Source of the DNA: Neocallimastix lanati (nom. inval.)
Taxonomy: Eukaryota; Neocallimastigomycota; Neocallimastigomycetes; Neocallimastigales; Neocallimastigaceae
Length of the DNA stretch: 57,500 nucleotides
Assembly: GCA_016946835.1 (NCBI GenBank)
Contig: JACVTC010000015.1
Location: 580,001 to 637,500, forward strand
Direction of reading: 5' to 3'
The position numbers were made by a program, and so were the translations under genes. The stretch's first letter is position 1. Every line of letters begins with the position of its first letter. Below, one piece after another: positions 13,086-26,581 of the stretch. Under the pieces are notes generated by a model, which worked only from the letters and a program-made list of their open reading frames with translations, did no database searches and was not told the DNA's origin.

Positions 13086-13291
13086 CTTATCCAGCTTACA
13101 TGCAAAGTTTAATTGATAATGACTAAAATGGTATTATGTTCTGGATGCTTGCACATGATGAATATCCAAACTATGATGGTTTCAACTTATATGATAAAGA
13201 TGTTACTACTTATGTTGATGATTTCACAGCCATTCAAAAGGCTAAGGGTAGTAAAAAGGTCATTTGTAAAAAGTGCAAAGCAAAATTCTAA
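13086..13291 (+). pseudogene. 3' fragment of a third GH5 mannanase
   Basis: Encodes the last 66 codons of the mannanase (from Tyr328 of the full copies) and then the same 3' flank. In the mannanase frame Tyr339 is changed from TAT to TAA (GACTAAAATGG against GACTATAATGG), and Gly381 is Ser. Both catalytic Glu are missing. The 5' side is LINE sequence joined directly, so this is a relic of a gene that was once complete: the fragment retains the gene's native 3' flank. It cannot make an enzyme. Confidence 0.93.
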
Positions 13292-13640
13292 AAATTTACA
13301 ATAATTTAATCATATTAATAGATATAAAGTAAAATAATAATAATAATAATAATAATAAAATATATATATATATATATAAAATAAAAAGTAATTTCATAAA
13401 TAAACCTATCGTAAATGAATAAAAACAAATTAATTCATATAAATGAGTATACTTTAAATTATTATTTATAGAAAAATGATGTAAAATAATATAAAATTTA
13501 TTAAATTAAAGAAAAGTAATAATAATAAAAAAAAAAAAAAAATAAAATAAAGTTTAATGATTGTATAAAAAACATCATCATCATAATACTAATTTATTTA
13601 TTTCATTATATATTTTAATTAATTGAATAATAATAAGAAA
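13292..13640 (+). repeat. Duplicated 3' flank of GH5 mannanase, middle copy
   Basis: Homologous to 10173-10580 and 16414-16765, starting at the stop codon and ending near TTTTAATTAATTGAATAATAATAA, where it parts from the other two. Differences are mostly homopolymer and ATA-repeat indels. Confidence 0.8.
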
Positions 13641-13943
13641 TATTTATAATTACTAATAAATTTTATAGCATAAATCAATGTTTTAATTATATTTATATTA
13701 GTTTATATTTATATAGTTATTAAATATTTCCTTAAATAATACTTATAAATATTTATATTCATTTAATAGGTTATTTTAATCACAAGAACAATTAATTAAA
13801 TAGTAAATTATAACTAAATAATATAAAAATAAAGCATTTCTCTGAATTAAGAGAAGTGTAATGTAATGTAAGTTAGTGTGTAATTAAAAGTATAAGAAAG
13901 TTGTTAGGTAGTTTTTTAAATATATGTAATTTCAATAATAAAT

Positions 13944-14000
<57 letters not shown>

Positions 14001-14059
14001 ACTTTAATAAATTTAATAAATAAATCTCAATAAAAGTACATCGAACTTTTGAGTTGTAT
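13641..14059. other. A/T spacer with AAAT array
   Basis: No gene. Holds an AAAT tetranucleotide array at about 13946-13999 and a slightly GC-richer stretch (13830-13900) containing CTCTGAATTAAGAGA, a small inverted repeat. Function unknown. Confidence 0.6.
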
Positions 14060-15231
14060 ATCAGTATTCAATAATTTAAGCCTTTATTATTGATATTCAT
14101 AAAATATTAATAATAAATAATAAAGATAATATAAATTATTATTATTTACAATTATTAATATGCTTTTTTTTTTTTTTTTTTTTATTCCATTCTTTATTGT
14201 TATCATAAATATTAAATTTATTATTCTGAAATATTTAATTGGTATTGTTAAAGTTTTTCTTATTAAATAATAATTAAAAGTAATATAAGAAGAATATATG
14301 AAATATTTTTAAATATATTAAATGAATAAAAGTAAAAATTAAATTTCTTATATATGATTAATAAGATTATTATAGTGAACTTTAATATTTAATATTTAAT
14401 ATTTAATATTTATTAATTATTAATTATTAATTATCAATTATTAATTATTAATTATTAATTATTATTTATTAATTATTATTTATTATTTATTATTCAGTTA
14501 TTTATTATTATTCAATTATTTATTTTTTTATGATAAATTGAAAACATTAATAATTAATTATTTCATTTGGTAGAATAAAAAAAAAAGAATTGTTTTGATA
14601 AAATTAAAAAGTATAAGAAAATTGAAAATAAATTAATGAAATTCAAAGAAATCAATAAATTTTATTCAAATTTTTTTTTTATTTTTTTTTAAAATATATT
14701 AAATTAAATTTAAATTACTTTAATTTATTTATTTATTTATTTATCTATTTATTATTCAATTATTTATATACTTTTTATTCAAATATTTATTTATCTATCT
14801 ATTTATTATCCATTTATTAATTTTCATTTTTACTTTTATTCTTAAATTAAAAAATATTATAAAATTCCGAAAAAAATAAAAAAAGAAACAAAAAATAGAA
14901 AAAAATAATTATATATTAAATATTTAGTTTAAATTTCAAATTTAAATTATTATAAAAAATTTAAATTATTATATTATAAAGTTTTAACAATTATAAATAA
15001 TTTAAATTATTATTAATTCTAAATTGTAGGATTAATTATTATTTATTTAAATTTATAAAATATTCAGAATTTTATTTTTATTAATTCATTATTATCATTA
15101 AAATTTATATAAATAGAACACTTTTTTGTCAGTCACAAAATAAAAAAAAAAAAAATAAAAAAAATAAGATAATAAAAATTAAGTATTAAAAATTAAATAT
15201 TGAATATTGAATAAATAAATAATAAAACAAA
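14060..15231 (+). repeat. Duplicated 5' flank of GH5 mannanase, copy 2
   Basis: From 14156 it matches the flank of copy 1. The preceding stretch 14062-14160 (TTCAATAATTTAAGCC, TTATTGATATTCATAAAA, then ATTAATAATAAATAATAAAG) recurs at 17115-17200 beyond the gene, with the same order of blocks. The duplicated unit therefore has a related end sequence on both sides. Confidence 0.8.
15108..15116 (+). promoter_or_regulatory. Candidate TATA box of mannanase copy 2
   Basis: TATAAATAG, 124 nt before the ATG, followed by the same AACACTTTTTTGTCAGTCAC stretch as copy 1. Conservation between copies mainly reflects recent duplication. Confidence 0.5.
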
Positions 15232-16413
15232 ATGAAAAGCTTTATTTTATTTTCAATTAGTTTAGTTTTATTATTTAAATTATCATACTCATTAAGTATT
15301 GTTACGAGATGTAATGATAAGTTTGTTGCAGATGGAAAAACTTTCTATTTCACAGGAAGTAATAACTATTACCTTCATTATTTCGAAGAAGATGTTGCTT
15401 CAAAGGTTTTCGATATTGCTAAAAAACACAAATTTAATGTCTTAAGAACTTGGGGTTTCTTGGATGAAGCATATAATGTATCTGGTATTTACTATACTTC
15501 CTTTAATAATGCTACTCGCGAAATTGTTGTTAATGAAGGTGAAAAAGGTCTTCAAAGACTTGATAAGATTGTTGCTTTAGCTGAACAACATGGTATTCGT
15601 TTAATCATTACATTAACTAATAATTGGGCAGATTTCGGTGGTATGGAACAATGGGTTAGAGATTTTGGATTCACTGAGCATTATCAATTTTACACTGAAC
15701 CAGAAATTAAGAAATCTTTCAAAAAGTACATTAAGACACTTCTTAATCGTACTAATAGTATTACTGGTAAAAAATATAAGGAAGATGGTACTATCTTTTC
15801 TTGGGAATTAGCTAATGAACCAAGATGCTGGGGTACTAATATGGGTAAAAATAAAAAATGTACTACTGAAACCGTTACATCTTGGATTGATGAAATGTCA
15901 ACGTATATTAAATCTATTGACCCAAAACATATGGTTAGTTCTGGTGAAGAAGGTTTTGGTTTAGCTGGAGTCGATACTGATAATGATATTTATCAATTTG
16001 GTGATGGTAATGATTTCGTTAAGAATGCTTCTCTTAAAAACATTGATTTTGCTACAATTCATCTCTATGCTACTTACTGGGGATTCAAAGATTTTATTAA
16101 GGAAGGAATTCAATATTTCGAAAGTCATGCTAAAGCTATGAAGGAACAAGTAAAGAAACCAATTATTATGGAAGAATTTGGTCTTCCAGTAGATCTTCGT
16201 GATGAAGTTTATCCAGCTTACATGCAAAGTTTAATTGATAATGACTATAATGGTATTATGTTCTGGATGCTTGCACATGATGAATATCCAAACTATGATG
16301 GTTTCAACTTATATGATAAAGATGTTACTACTTATGTTGATGATTTTACAGCCATTCAAAAGGCTAAGGGTGGTAAAAAGGTCATTTGTAAAAAGTGCAA
16401 AGCAAAATTCTAA
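15232..16413 (+). CDS. Secreted GH5 family endo-beta-1,4-mannanase (copy 2)
   Basis: Intronless, 393 aa, same signal peptide, catalytic residues (Glu196; Glu314/315) and C-terminus as copy 1. It differs at four residues: Ser4Phe and Ala12Val in the signal peptide, and Glu99Val and Glu208Lys in the catalytic domain. None touches an active-site motif, so both enzymes should be active and probably redundant. The two surface changes remove negative charge. Flanks are also duplicated, so expression is likely similar. Few silent changes are visible (for example TTT/TTC, GAT/GAC), which indicates a recent duplication or gene conversion. Confidence 0.92.
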   Translation: MKSFILFSISLVLLFKLSYSLSIVTRCNDKFVADGKTFYFTGSNNYYLHYFEEDVASKVFDIAKKHKFNVLRTWGFLDEAYNVSGIYYTSFNNATREIVVNEGEKGLQRLDKIVALAEQHGIRLIITLTNNWADFGGMEQWVRDFGFTEHYQFYTEPEIKKSFKKYIKTLLNRTNSITGKKYKEDGTIFSWELANEPRCWGTNMGKNKKCTTETVTSWIDEMSTYIKSIDPKHMVSSGEEGFGLAGVDTDNDIYQFGDGNDFVKNASLKNIDFATIHLYATYWGFKDFIKEGIQYFESHAKAMKEQVKKPIIMEEFGLPVDLRDEVYPAYMQSLIDNDYNGIMFWMLAHDEYPNYDGFNLYDKDVTTYVDDFTAIQKAKGGKKVICKKCKAKF

Positions 16414-16830
16414 AAATTTACAATAATTTAATCATATTAATAGATATAAAGTAAATAATAATAATAATAAAAAAATATATATATATATATAAAATAAAAA
16501 ATAATTTCATAAATAAACCTACCGTAAATGAATAAAAACAAATTAATTCATATAAATAAGTATACTATAAATTATTAGATATAAAAAAATAATGTAAAAT
16601 AATATAAAATTTTATTAAATTAAAAAAGATAATAATAATAAAAAATAATAGAAAAAAAAGTACTAATAATAAAAAAAAATAAAAATAAAGTTTAGTGATT
16701 GTATAAAAAATATCATCATAATACTAATTTATTTAACTCATTATATTGTTTAATAAATTGAATAATAAAAAAAAAATTTTTTTTGAAAAAAAAAAAATTT
16801 TAAAAAAATATTAATTATATTTAAAGTTTT
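16414..16830 (+). repeat. Duplicated 3' flank of GH5 mannanase, copy 2
   Basis: Matches 10173-10630 block by block, including the CATAAATAAACCTACCGTAAATG stretch and the closing TATTAATTATATTTAAAGTTT. The copies diverge after this point. Confidence 0.8.
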
Positions 16831-17490
16831 GATATATATATTAATTTTTTTTTTTTTTTTAATATTAATATTAAAAGTGAATATATTTATTAATTACTAA
16901 TTTATGGAATAATGTATTTTATTTAATGTTAATCAATTAAAATATATATAATACATAGATGTTGTACAAAAATATAAAAAATTAAAAAAAAAAAAAAAGT
17001 AAAAAAGTATAATAATAGTAATATATATTGAAATGAGTTTATTAATAAATATGATATATTAATCATTAAGGTTTATATTTTTTTTTATATGGATTTGTTA
17101 ATATGGATTTGATTGTATTCAATAATTTAAACTCTTATTATTGATATTCATAAAACATTAATAATAAATAATAAAGATTATATAAATTATTATTATTATT
17201 TATTCTTGCCGAAATACATAGTATTTTCGAGCTTTTTTATTTTTTTTTATTTTTTAAATTTTTTATTCTTAATCAAATGTATTTTTTACCTACATGCATT
17301 TTTTAAAATAAAATTAATAAAGTTTTGGAAGTGTATTCTCTTCCTTGTCTAAAAAAAAAAAAAAAAAATATTATTATTTACTACTTATTATTTATTAATA
17401 TTTATTATAATTATTATTTATATTTATTATTTATTATTTATATTTATTATTTATTATTTGTTATTTATTATTTATTATTTATTATTTATT
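16831..17490. other. A/T spacer with end-block repeat and TTATTTA repeats
   Basis: No gene. 17115-17200 repeats the block found at 14062-14160 (TTCAATAATTTAAAC, TTATTATTGATATTCATAAA). 17380-17490 is TTATTTA-type simple sequence ending directly at the structured island at 17491. Confidence 0.65.
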
Positions 17491-17580
17491 TCTCCTGAGG
17501 AGCGTACCACCAGAAATGGTGTCCCAGAGGGGGTATTACTATCAACATTTCTCTTGGTATGGGTAGTGATAGTTTTCATA
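17491..17580 (+). other. GC-richer foldable island, possible 5' end of LINE 2
   Basis: Stands out sharply from the surrounding A/T. Contains CTCC-TGA-GGAG (17492-17502), a 5-bp stem CACCA/TGGTG closed by a GAAA tetraloop (17508-17521), and ACTATCA (17538-17544) pairing with TGATAGT (17567-17573). Its position, about 0.9 kb upstream of the first LINE 2 frame and on the same strand, suggests a structured 5' leader; this is inference. It has no clear coding frame. Confidence 0.45.
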
Positions 17581-17663
17581 GAATATTAATATTTATAATC
17601 GGTCTGTAGAAGTTTAGAAATTACTATACAGGTTTCATTTCATTTTTATTTCTGTTTTAATCA

Positions 17664-17711
<48 letters not shown>

Positions 17712-18391
17712 TTTTTTTTTTTAATCATGAAGGATCTTGGAACTATTTAATTTTTTTCTTTACTAACTTTTTTATTTCTTTTATCTTTTGTTTATTATTA
17801 TCTTATATATATACTCTATATTTTTTTATTTACCTTTTATATATATATTTAGCGTCTTGTCTGAGCCATGTAAATAGAACTTTTTTTTTTATTCTATTTC
17901 TCTCTGTTCCTTTATCCTTCATTTTCTTTTTTTTTCTTTTTTTTATTATTTTACTTTTTTCTTCTCCTTATGAATTAATTGTGTACTTATCTTTCCTTTC
18001 TTCTACTTTACTGATTATTATGTTAATATTTTATTATCTTTATTCTTTTACTTTATATGAATTCTTTAAAATATTTCTAGTTTAATAAATTAATCCTACT
18101 ACAAAATTTGATCCATTATTCTCAACAATACTCAAACTTCTGTGATATTATTACAATTAAAAAAAAAAAAAATATATATATATATATATTTATTAAGAAC
18201 AAACTTACCAAATATTATCTTATCACAATACCTTTTTTTTAGTTATAGTTATCACAAATTTAAACTTTAAATTCTACAGTATTATTATTTTGATTATCTT
18301 TCAACAATTGTGTACAATGAACTCGACTCTGTGTAATTAAAACTTTCACCGTGGCATCCGCCATTACGGATGTATATTCAACAAATTCTGT
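17581..18391 (+). other. T-rich leader-like region before LINE 2
   Basis: Pyrimidine-rich plus strand with a T run of about 43 (17667-17709), then mixed T/C sequence. A small hairpin CATCCG (18355-18360) / CGGATG (18367-18372) sits just before the LINE 2 frames. Likely 5' UTR or eroded ORF1 of LINE 2, but no protein motif is readable. Confidence 0.4.
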
Positions 18392-21027
18392 ATGATATTC
18401 ATTCATAAACTCAAAAATTGGTTAGTAAAAAAAATTTACAATTATATCAGTAATTTATCAAGTTCTTTTTTTAATATCATCTTTTCAATAGTTAGAAAAT
18501 TTTCACCAATATATGGTTCTTATTTTATTATTAAAGTAAATGCGCTCAATAGTAATACCTTTAAACAATTCTATGATTTGTTAAATGATGATTTTCATTC
18601 CTCTATTAAAATTAACAATAAAGAATGGAGAGGATATTCATATTCTAATGACCGCAAATCCAATTATAATAAAGTTAAATAAATTAAAAAAATCAAGAGA
18701 AAAATTAAATCCCTTTTTGGTATTTCCAGAGATTTCTGTTCTTGTCACCTTTATTCTAGCTCTTCTTTCTTCAATTTAGGCTCTAGTTGGAATATAAATG
18801 GTTGGAATTCTGAAAAGAGAGATGGTGTTATGTATTTAAATTCAGTATTTAAACTTGTATGTATATGCCTTCAGGAAACTGGTAATAGTAAGTTTCTCTC
18901 TAATGGGAACTCTCCTTCTATTTTTGGTTATGAGTCTGTTTTCCTTCGTGCTAATTCCAAAATCCCTGGAATGAGAGGTTTATATATCGGTGTTCATAGT
19001 TCTTATACTGCTGAAAATGCCATCTACAATTACATTATATCATTTAGTCTGACATCATTTTGGAATCAAAAATGTTCTATTGGCAATATATATTTCTCTT
19101 AATATAGATGGCCTGAAGCTCGTTTAAATGCTTTCTCTGAATGGAAAAGTGGTTAAGTAGTTATAATAGGGAAAATTCACCTGCTCTTCTTTTAGGTGAC
19201 TTTAATATGACCCTCGATAAACTTAAGAAGTATATTATCAAAAATTTCCCTGACTGGATTGTTGCTAATCTTACTGGTAGTAGTATTACTTATTCTAAAG
19301 GTTCCAAATCTTCTTGCGTTGACCATATTATATATTTTATAAGCAAAGACTATAGTCGTGGTAGGCGAAGTCTCAAGAAGATTTCTAAACTTGCATATTC
19401 AGTCTCTACCCTTCATCTTGTTAAGTCTAAATCCGGTCAGGATCTTTTTGATCCCAACGATCAACTTAAACGTTGTGCTGAACATTACAAGGACTTAGCG
19501 TCTGATTCTACTAGTCATAGCTTAAACCAAGACTATTGGACAAATGTTTTCCGCAATAATCCTCGTAATCCAAACCTTGGAATATAAATGATCCTATTTC
19601 TCTCTCTGATATAAGAAATACGGTACTTTCTATGAAGCGTAACAAAGCTCCTGAACCTGATGGTATTCCTATTGAATTTTATAAAGCTTTCTTTTGTAAT
19701 CATGATCTAGAAGAAAAATTTCCTTCTGCTGGTAAATGCCTTGAGATTATTTTTAACAAAATTTTGGAAGGTTCTTTTCCTAATAAATGTAACTGCATCT
19801 ATTGTTTCTATTCCAAAAAAAGGCGATCTTTCTAATTGTAATAATTATAGAGGTATCTCTCTTATCATAGTCGGTTTTAAAATTCTTTCAAAAATAGTCA
19901 CAGATAGAATCTCTAAATATGCTTTTAAACATAATTTTATTAGACCTGAACAGTTTGGCTTTGGCAAGCATGAAGAATGTATTAGCCTTTACATTTCTAT
20001 TAGAGTAATTTGTCAAAGAAGAAAGTTTAAAGGCAAATTCACATATGTAGTTTTTCGTGATTTGAAAAAAGGCTATGACTCTGTTCCCATTTTCATCATT
20101 CTTACAAAAATCTTTCACCTTGGTATCCGTAACAAATGTTTTGATTTCATTTCTAATCTCTATCTTACTTCTAAAGCTAGAGCTCGTTACCTTGACATGT
20201 TATCAAATGAATTTCCTATTCATTGTGGTGTTAGACAAGGATGCCCGTTATCGCCTATTTTGTTTAATTTATTCATTAATGATATTTTAAATAATTGTGA
20301 TAAATATGGTGTTAGTATTGGTAATAAAAAATGTTGTGGTGGTCTTTTTGCTGATGATATTGTTCTCATAGCGCCTAGTGAAAGAAAAATGAAGGCTCTT
20401 CTCCGTTATGTTTTTTGTTGGGCTAATAAAAATGAAATGTCTTTTGGTATCAATAAATGTGCTACAATGGTTATTAAATCCTTAAATTTTGCTTCCTATC
20501 CTGGTTATGAAGAACCTACATTTCACCTTGGTATGTATTCTATCCCTAAAGCATCTGTGTATATTTACTTAGATATCCCCTTCAGTAATAATCTTTCCTT
20601 TGAACCTATTATCACTTATATGAGTACTAAAGTTAGGAAATCCTTATTTTCTTTCTCTAGTTTTTTATCCAATAATAAAGTTCCATTAACTTTTAAAAGA
20701 TCTATTATTCAGTCATATATTATTAGCAAAGTATTATATTTTGCTCCACTTTTAGGTTCAAACGAGAAAAATTCTAATAATGTACAATCTTTAATTAATA
20801 CAGTGATGTTATGGTGTATTAATTCTGACTCCTCGAACAAGGAAAATTATCTTAACGTTAAAAAGAAGAAAAAATGTAAAAATTATATCAAAAGGAACTC
20901 AACGGTTAGTGTTTATGTCTTATCTTGTGATCTTCAAGTATTTCCATTTGCTGAATTTTTTGCTTCTTTTCAAATAAAATGCTTTTGTAAATAGAGAAAT
21001 TCTAAATGTATTATTAAAGATCACAAA
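18392..21027 (+). mobile_element. LINE 2: decayed non-LTR retrotransposon with APE endonuclease and RT
   Basis: Frames in order: 18392-18682 (unassigned, perhaps end of ORF1 or a pol leader); APE-type endonuclease from about 18781 (SWNINGWNSEKRDGV, then CICLQETG, LLLGDFN near 19188, SSCVDHIIYF near 19313); RT from about 19630 (KRNKAPEPDGIPIEFYKAF, PKKGDLSNCNNYRGISLI, RPEQFGFGKHEEC, GVRQGCPLSPILFNLFINDI, FADD at 20347-20358); thumb with YLDIPFSNN; C-terminal KCFCK-stop-RNSKCII. Broken by frameshifts near 19140, 19590 and 19800 and a stop at 20992. The region between endonuclease and RT is shorter than usual, implying a deletion. Sequence ends at about 21027, where LINE 3 begins. APE plus single RT places it among APE-class LINEs; the clade is not certain. 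Confidence 0.9.
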
Positions 21028-23190
21028 TAAATTTGATAGAATTAGGAAATGAAGAACTTTTAGCAGGCAATATAGTTGAAAAGTTCATCAACACTACTTA
21101 TTCCATTGCGAAGGATTTATCAATTACATTTTCAACAGAAATCAGAAAAAGAATGCAAAAATTAAATAATCAATCTTTCATGGTCTCTCATCTTATTAAA
21201 ATAATAACAATGAACTAGTTTCTTTTACTGATGAATAATTAAATACTTGTAATTCTCATTATAAATTCCTTGGATCGGATTCTTCAGGTACTAGTCTTTC
21301 TATAGATTTTCTCGAAAGATTCTAATGCACTTAGGAATTTTGGAAGTCCAAGGCAACAATACTGGGAAATTAACCATGATATTAGCGATAAAGAAGTTAG
21401 TGAGGCAATCTCATCTACCCTTAACTTTAAAGCCTGTGGTCCTGATGAGATTCCAATGGAATTCTTCAAAGCTTTGATTCCTTGATTAAGATGATTCAGA
21501 AGAATCAAGTGAAAATAATAGAAACATTTCATATGGCTTTAAATATTTCAAAGCATTAATCAATCGTATTTGGAATGGTGATTTTCCAAAATCGTGGAAT
21601 AATGCATCGATAGCGTTCTATTCAGCAGATTGTAATAACCTTCATGGCATCTTTCTTATCAATGATGGATTAAAGATTATGGAAAAAATCATAGCTAATG
21701 GAATCTCTAAATATGGATTTGATGAAGGATTTATAAGACTTTAACAATATGGATTTCATAACCCAGAAGAATGTATAAGTCTTTACACTTCATTAAGAAT
21801 TATATGTCAAAGACGAAAATTTGAAAATAAAGATACTTACCTTGCTTTTTTTTTTGGACCTTAAAAAGACATATGATTCTCTTCCCATATATAATGTGTT
21901 AATGAAAATTCATCACTTAAGTATTAGAGGTAAATGCTATAAATTTATGGAAAACTTATACTTATCTTCCAAGGCTTATGTAAGGGTTGATGGACAATTT
22001 TCAGAATCATTTAGTATTAAGAAAGAAGTTCGTCAAGGTTTGTCCCCTTTCGCCAAATTTTATTTAACTTATTCATTAATTACATTTTTATTAAATGTAA
22101 TAAATATGGAATCTCTATTGGTGATAAACACTGTTATGGAGGTCTCCTTGCAGATGACAATTGTGTTATGTGCTCCAACAAGATCTCGACTTAAGAAATT
22201 GTTATAAATTTCCAATAAATGGGCTATAAATAATGAAATGCAATTTGATATCAGTAAGTGTGCTAGTTCAGTAGTACGATGGGAAGTTATAAGATTTATT
22301 AATAATAATTAATAATAATAACCCTACTTTTATCTCTCATGTCAAGGGTTACCTAAAGCGAATTGCTATACCTTACTTAGGATTACCGTTTTCAAATGAT
22401 TTAGAATTGAAACCGATCATACAGGGAGTGAATAATAAAGTTAGAAAAGCACTTTATTCCATTAAAAGGGTTTCTTAAGAATCCTCATATTCCTATCCCT
22501 TATAGACGAACTTTTTTTTTCTATAGTAAATAGGCAAGTTTCATAGTATTCATCTCTATTTGGATCTGACAAAGAAAGAACTAGAAGTTACATAGACACT
22601 AGTAAATTCAGGATTATACTGGATTGAAGGATTTTCTAAATGAGAATAGCTTTACAACCCCTTTATTGTGTTTTCCAAGAACTTAACATTTCTCCTCTTT
22701 CGTTGAAATGTGCGATTGTTCAGGTAAGATGTTTTAAAAAATGGAAAAACTCGAAATGTATTATCTCTGTTTTACTTAGAGATATATCAGGTTGTAGACT
22801 TTATGTTTGGGATAAAGAAAGTAAAATTTTAGAGGACAAATTAGATAAATTTCCATCATAAAAAAGCAGTTGTAAACTTTTACTGGGATAGAGATATGGT
22901 AAGAAAATTAAATCATGGCTAAGGCTTATGAGAAAAATGAGTTTGAGAAAACTAGAGACTACTTTTAGCTCAATTTTAAGTATCCTGAATTTATCATTGG
23001 CTTCCGATGGGTACTTCGTGCCAAGATGTGGATATAAATTCGATGCTCGTGTTGCTAAAGCCGCCAACATGACTGAAGACAACTGTCAAGAGCGATGTCC
23101 TTGTTGTTATAGAAAAAAAATAGTAATCCTCGATTGGAACATTGGTTTTCTAAATGATATCTTTTCCATGAATTTCGAATGAAATATTTT
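21028..23190 (+). mobile_element. LINE 3: decayed non-LTR retrotransposon, linker to C-terminus
   Basis: Starts in the linker before RT (LVSFTDE..., then YWEINHDISDKEVSEAI at about 21360), followed by ACGPDEIPMEFFKALIP, INRIWNGDFPKSWNNASI, CNNLHGIFLINDGLKI, QYGFHNPEECISLYTSL, DLKKTYDSLPI, VRQG, and LADD at 22147-22158 (FADD with Phe changed to Leu). The thumb (IAIPYLGLPFSNDLELKPI near 22360) and the C-terminal ELNISPLSLKCA, RCFKKWKNSKCII and ERCPCC follow. Several one-base insertions (T near 22040, A near 22057, a stretched T run near 21848) and stops break it. It retains a more complete 3' end than LINE 1 or LINE 2. Confidence 0.87.
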
Positions 23191-23279
23191 AAGAATATTG
23201 AAATTCTTTATGTAAAAAAATTTTTTTGTAATTTCCAAATATTCATCAATATCAAATAGTAATGTAAAACTGTTATCAC

Positions 23280-23731
23280 AGATATAAATAATGTAATACA
23301 GATTCTAATAGTAGTAACGAAGAATATAATATTAATAATAATAGTAATAGAAATAATATTGTTAGTAATAGAAGAATTAGTGATAGAGAAAATAGGAATA
23401 TTAATATTAGTGATAGTGAAAATAATAGTATCGTTACTAATGATGTAGTGAATAGTTTAATTGGTGAAAATCGTGTAAATTTAAGTAATCTTCTGAATAA
23501 TGAGTCTGTAAATATATATGTGACGTAGTCTTAGTGGAAGAGATGAAGACATTATATTTAAATTATAAAAAAGGAATGGTATGTTTTTTATTTAAGAACA
23601 AAATCATTTCTGGTGATTATTCTAAAAGCGCCATTCTTGGTGCGATATGCGGCTCTCATTTTACGGAAATTATGCCTAGAGGACTAGTACTCAACAAGGG
23701 TTGCTATTCCGAAAGTATAAAGTATAGGTGA
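23280..23731 (+). pseudogene. Asn/Ser-rich coding remnant, probably of LINE origin
   Basis: 23283-23525 reads as a low-complexity stretch (SNRNNIVSNRRISDRENRN), then breaks; 23534-23731 reads KGMVCFLFKNKIISGD...GSHFTEIMPRGL in another frame. Base composition is less A/T-extreme than true spacer. It follows the LINE 3 C-terminus by about 100 nt on the same strand, so it may be the tail of that element or of another insertion. No family recognised. Confidence 0.4.
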
Positions 23732-24100
23732 GATTCGATTCATAGGAACTTTTTTTTCTGAATTCATTTATGCACTTTATTTTTAAATATTACTTTTTAA
23801 GTCATGTTACTATTTTAAAAATTATTATGTTCTAATTGGACAAATAATATTTATTTTTTTTTTAATAAAAAATATTCATATAGTTAATAAATGAATAGAT
23901 GAATAAATAAATAAATAAAATTAAAGATATTATTAAAACTTTATTATGAAATTAATCATTTCATTAATAAACAAAACTAAACGCATACTTTTATGAAATT
24001 AAATAAGATAAGATGAAATTTTTTAAAAAAAAGTTTTATAACAATAAGACTTATATTTAATATATAAATTATTTAAAAAATGTATTAACTATATATTTGC

Positions 24101-26581
<2,481 letters not shown>

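Noticed and set aside
17491-17530. Hammerhead ribozyme
   Set aside because: CTGAGGAG and GAAA are present, but the bases between them do not form stem II; GAAA is better explained as a tetraloop.
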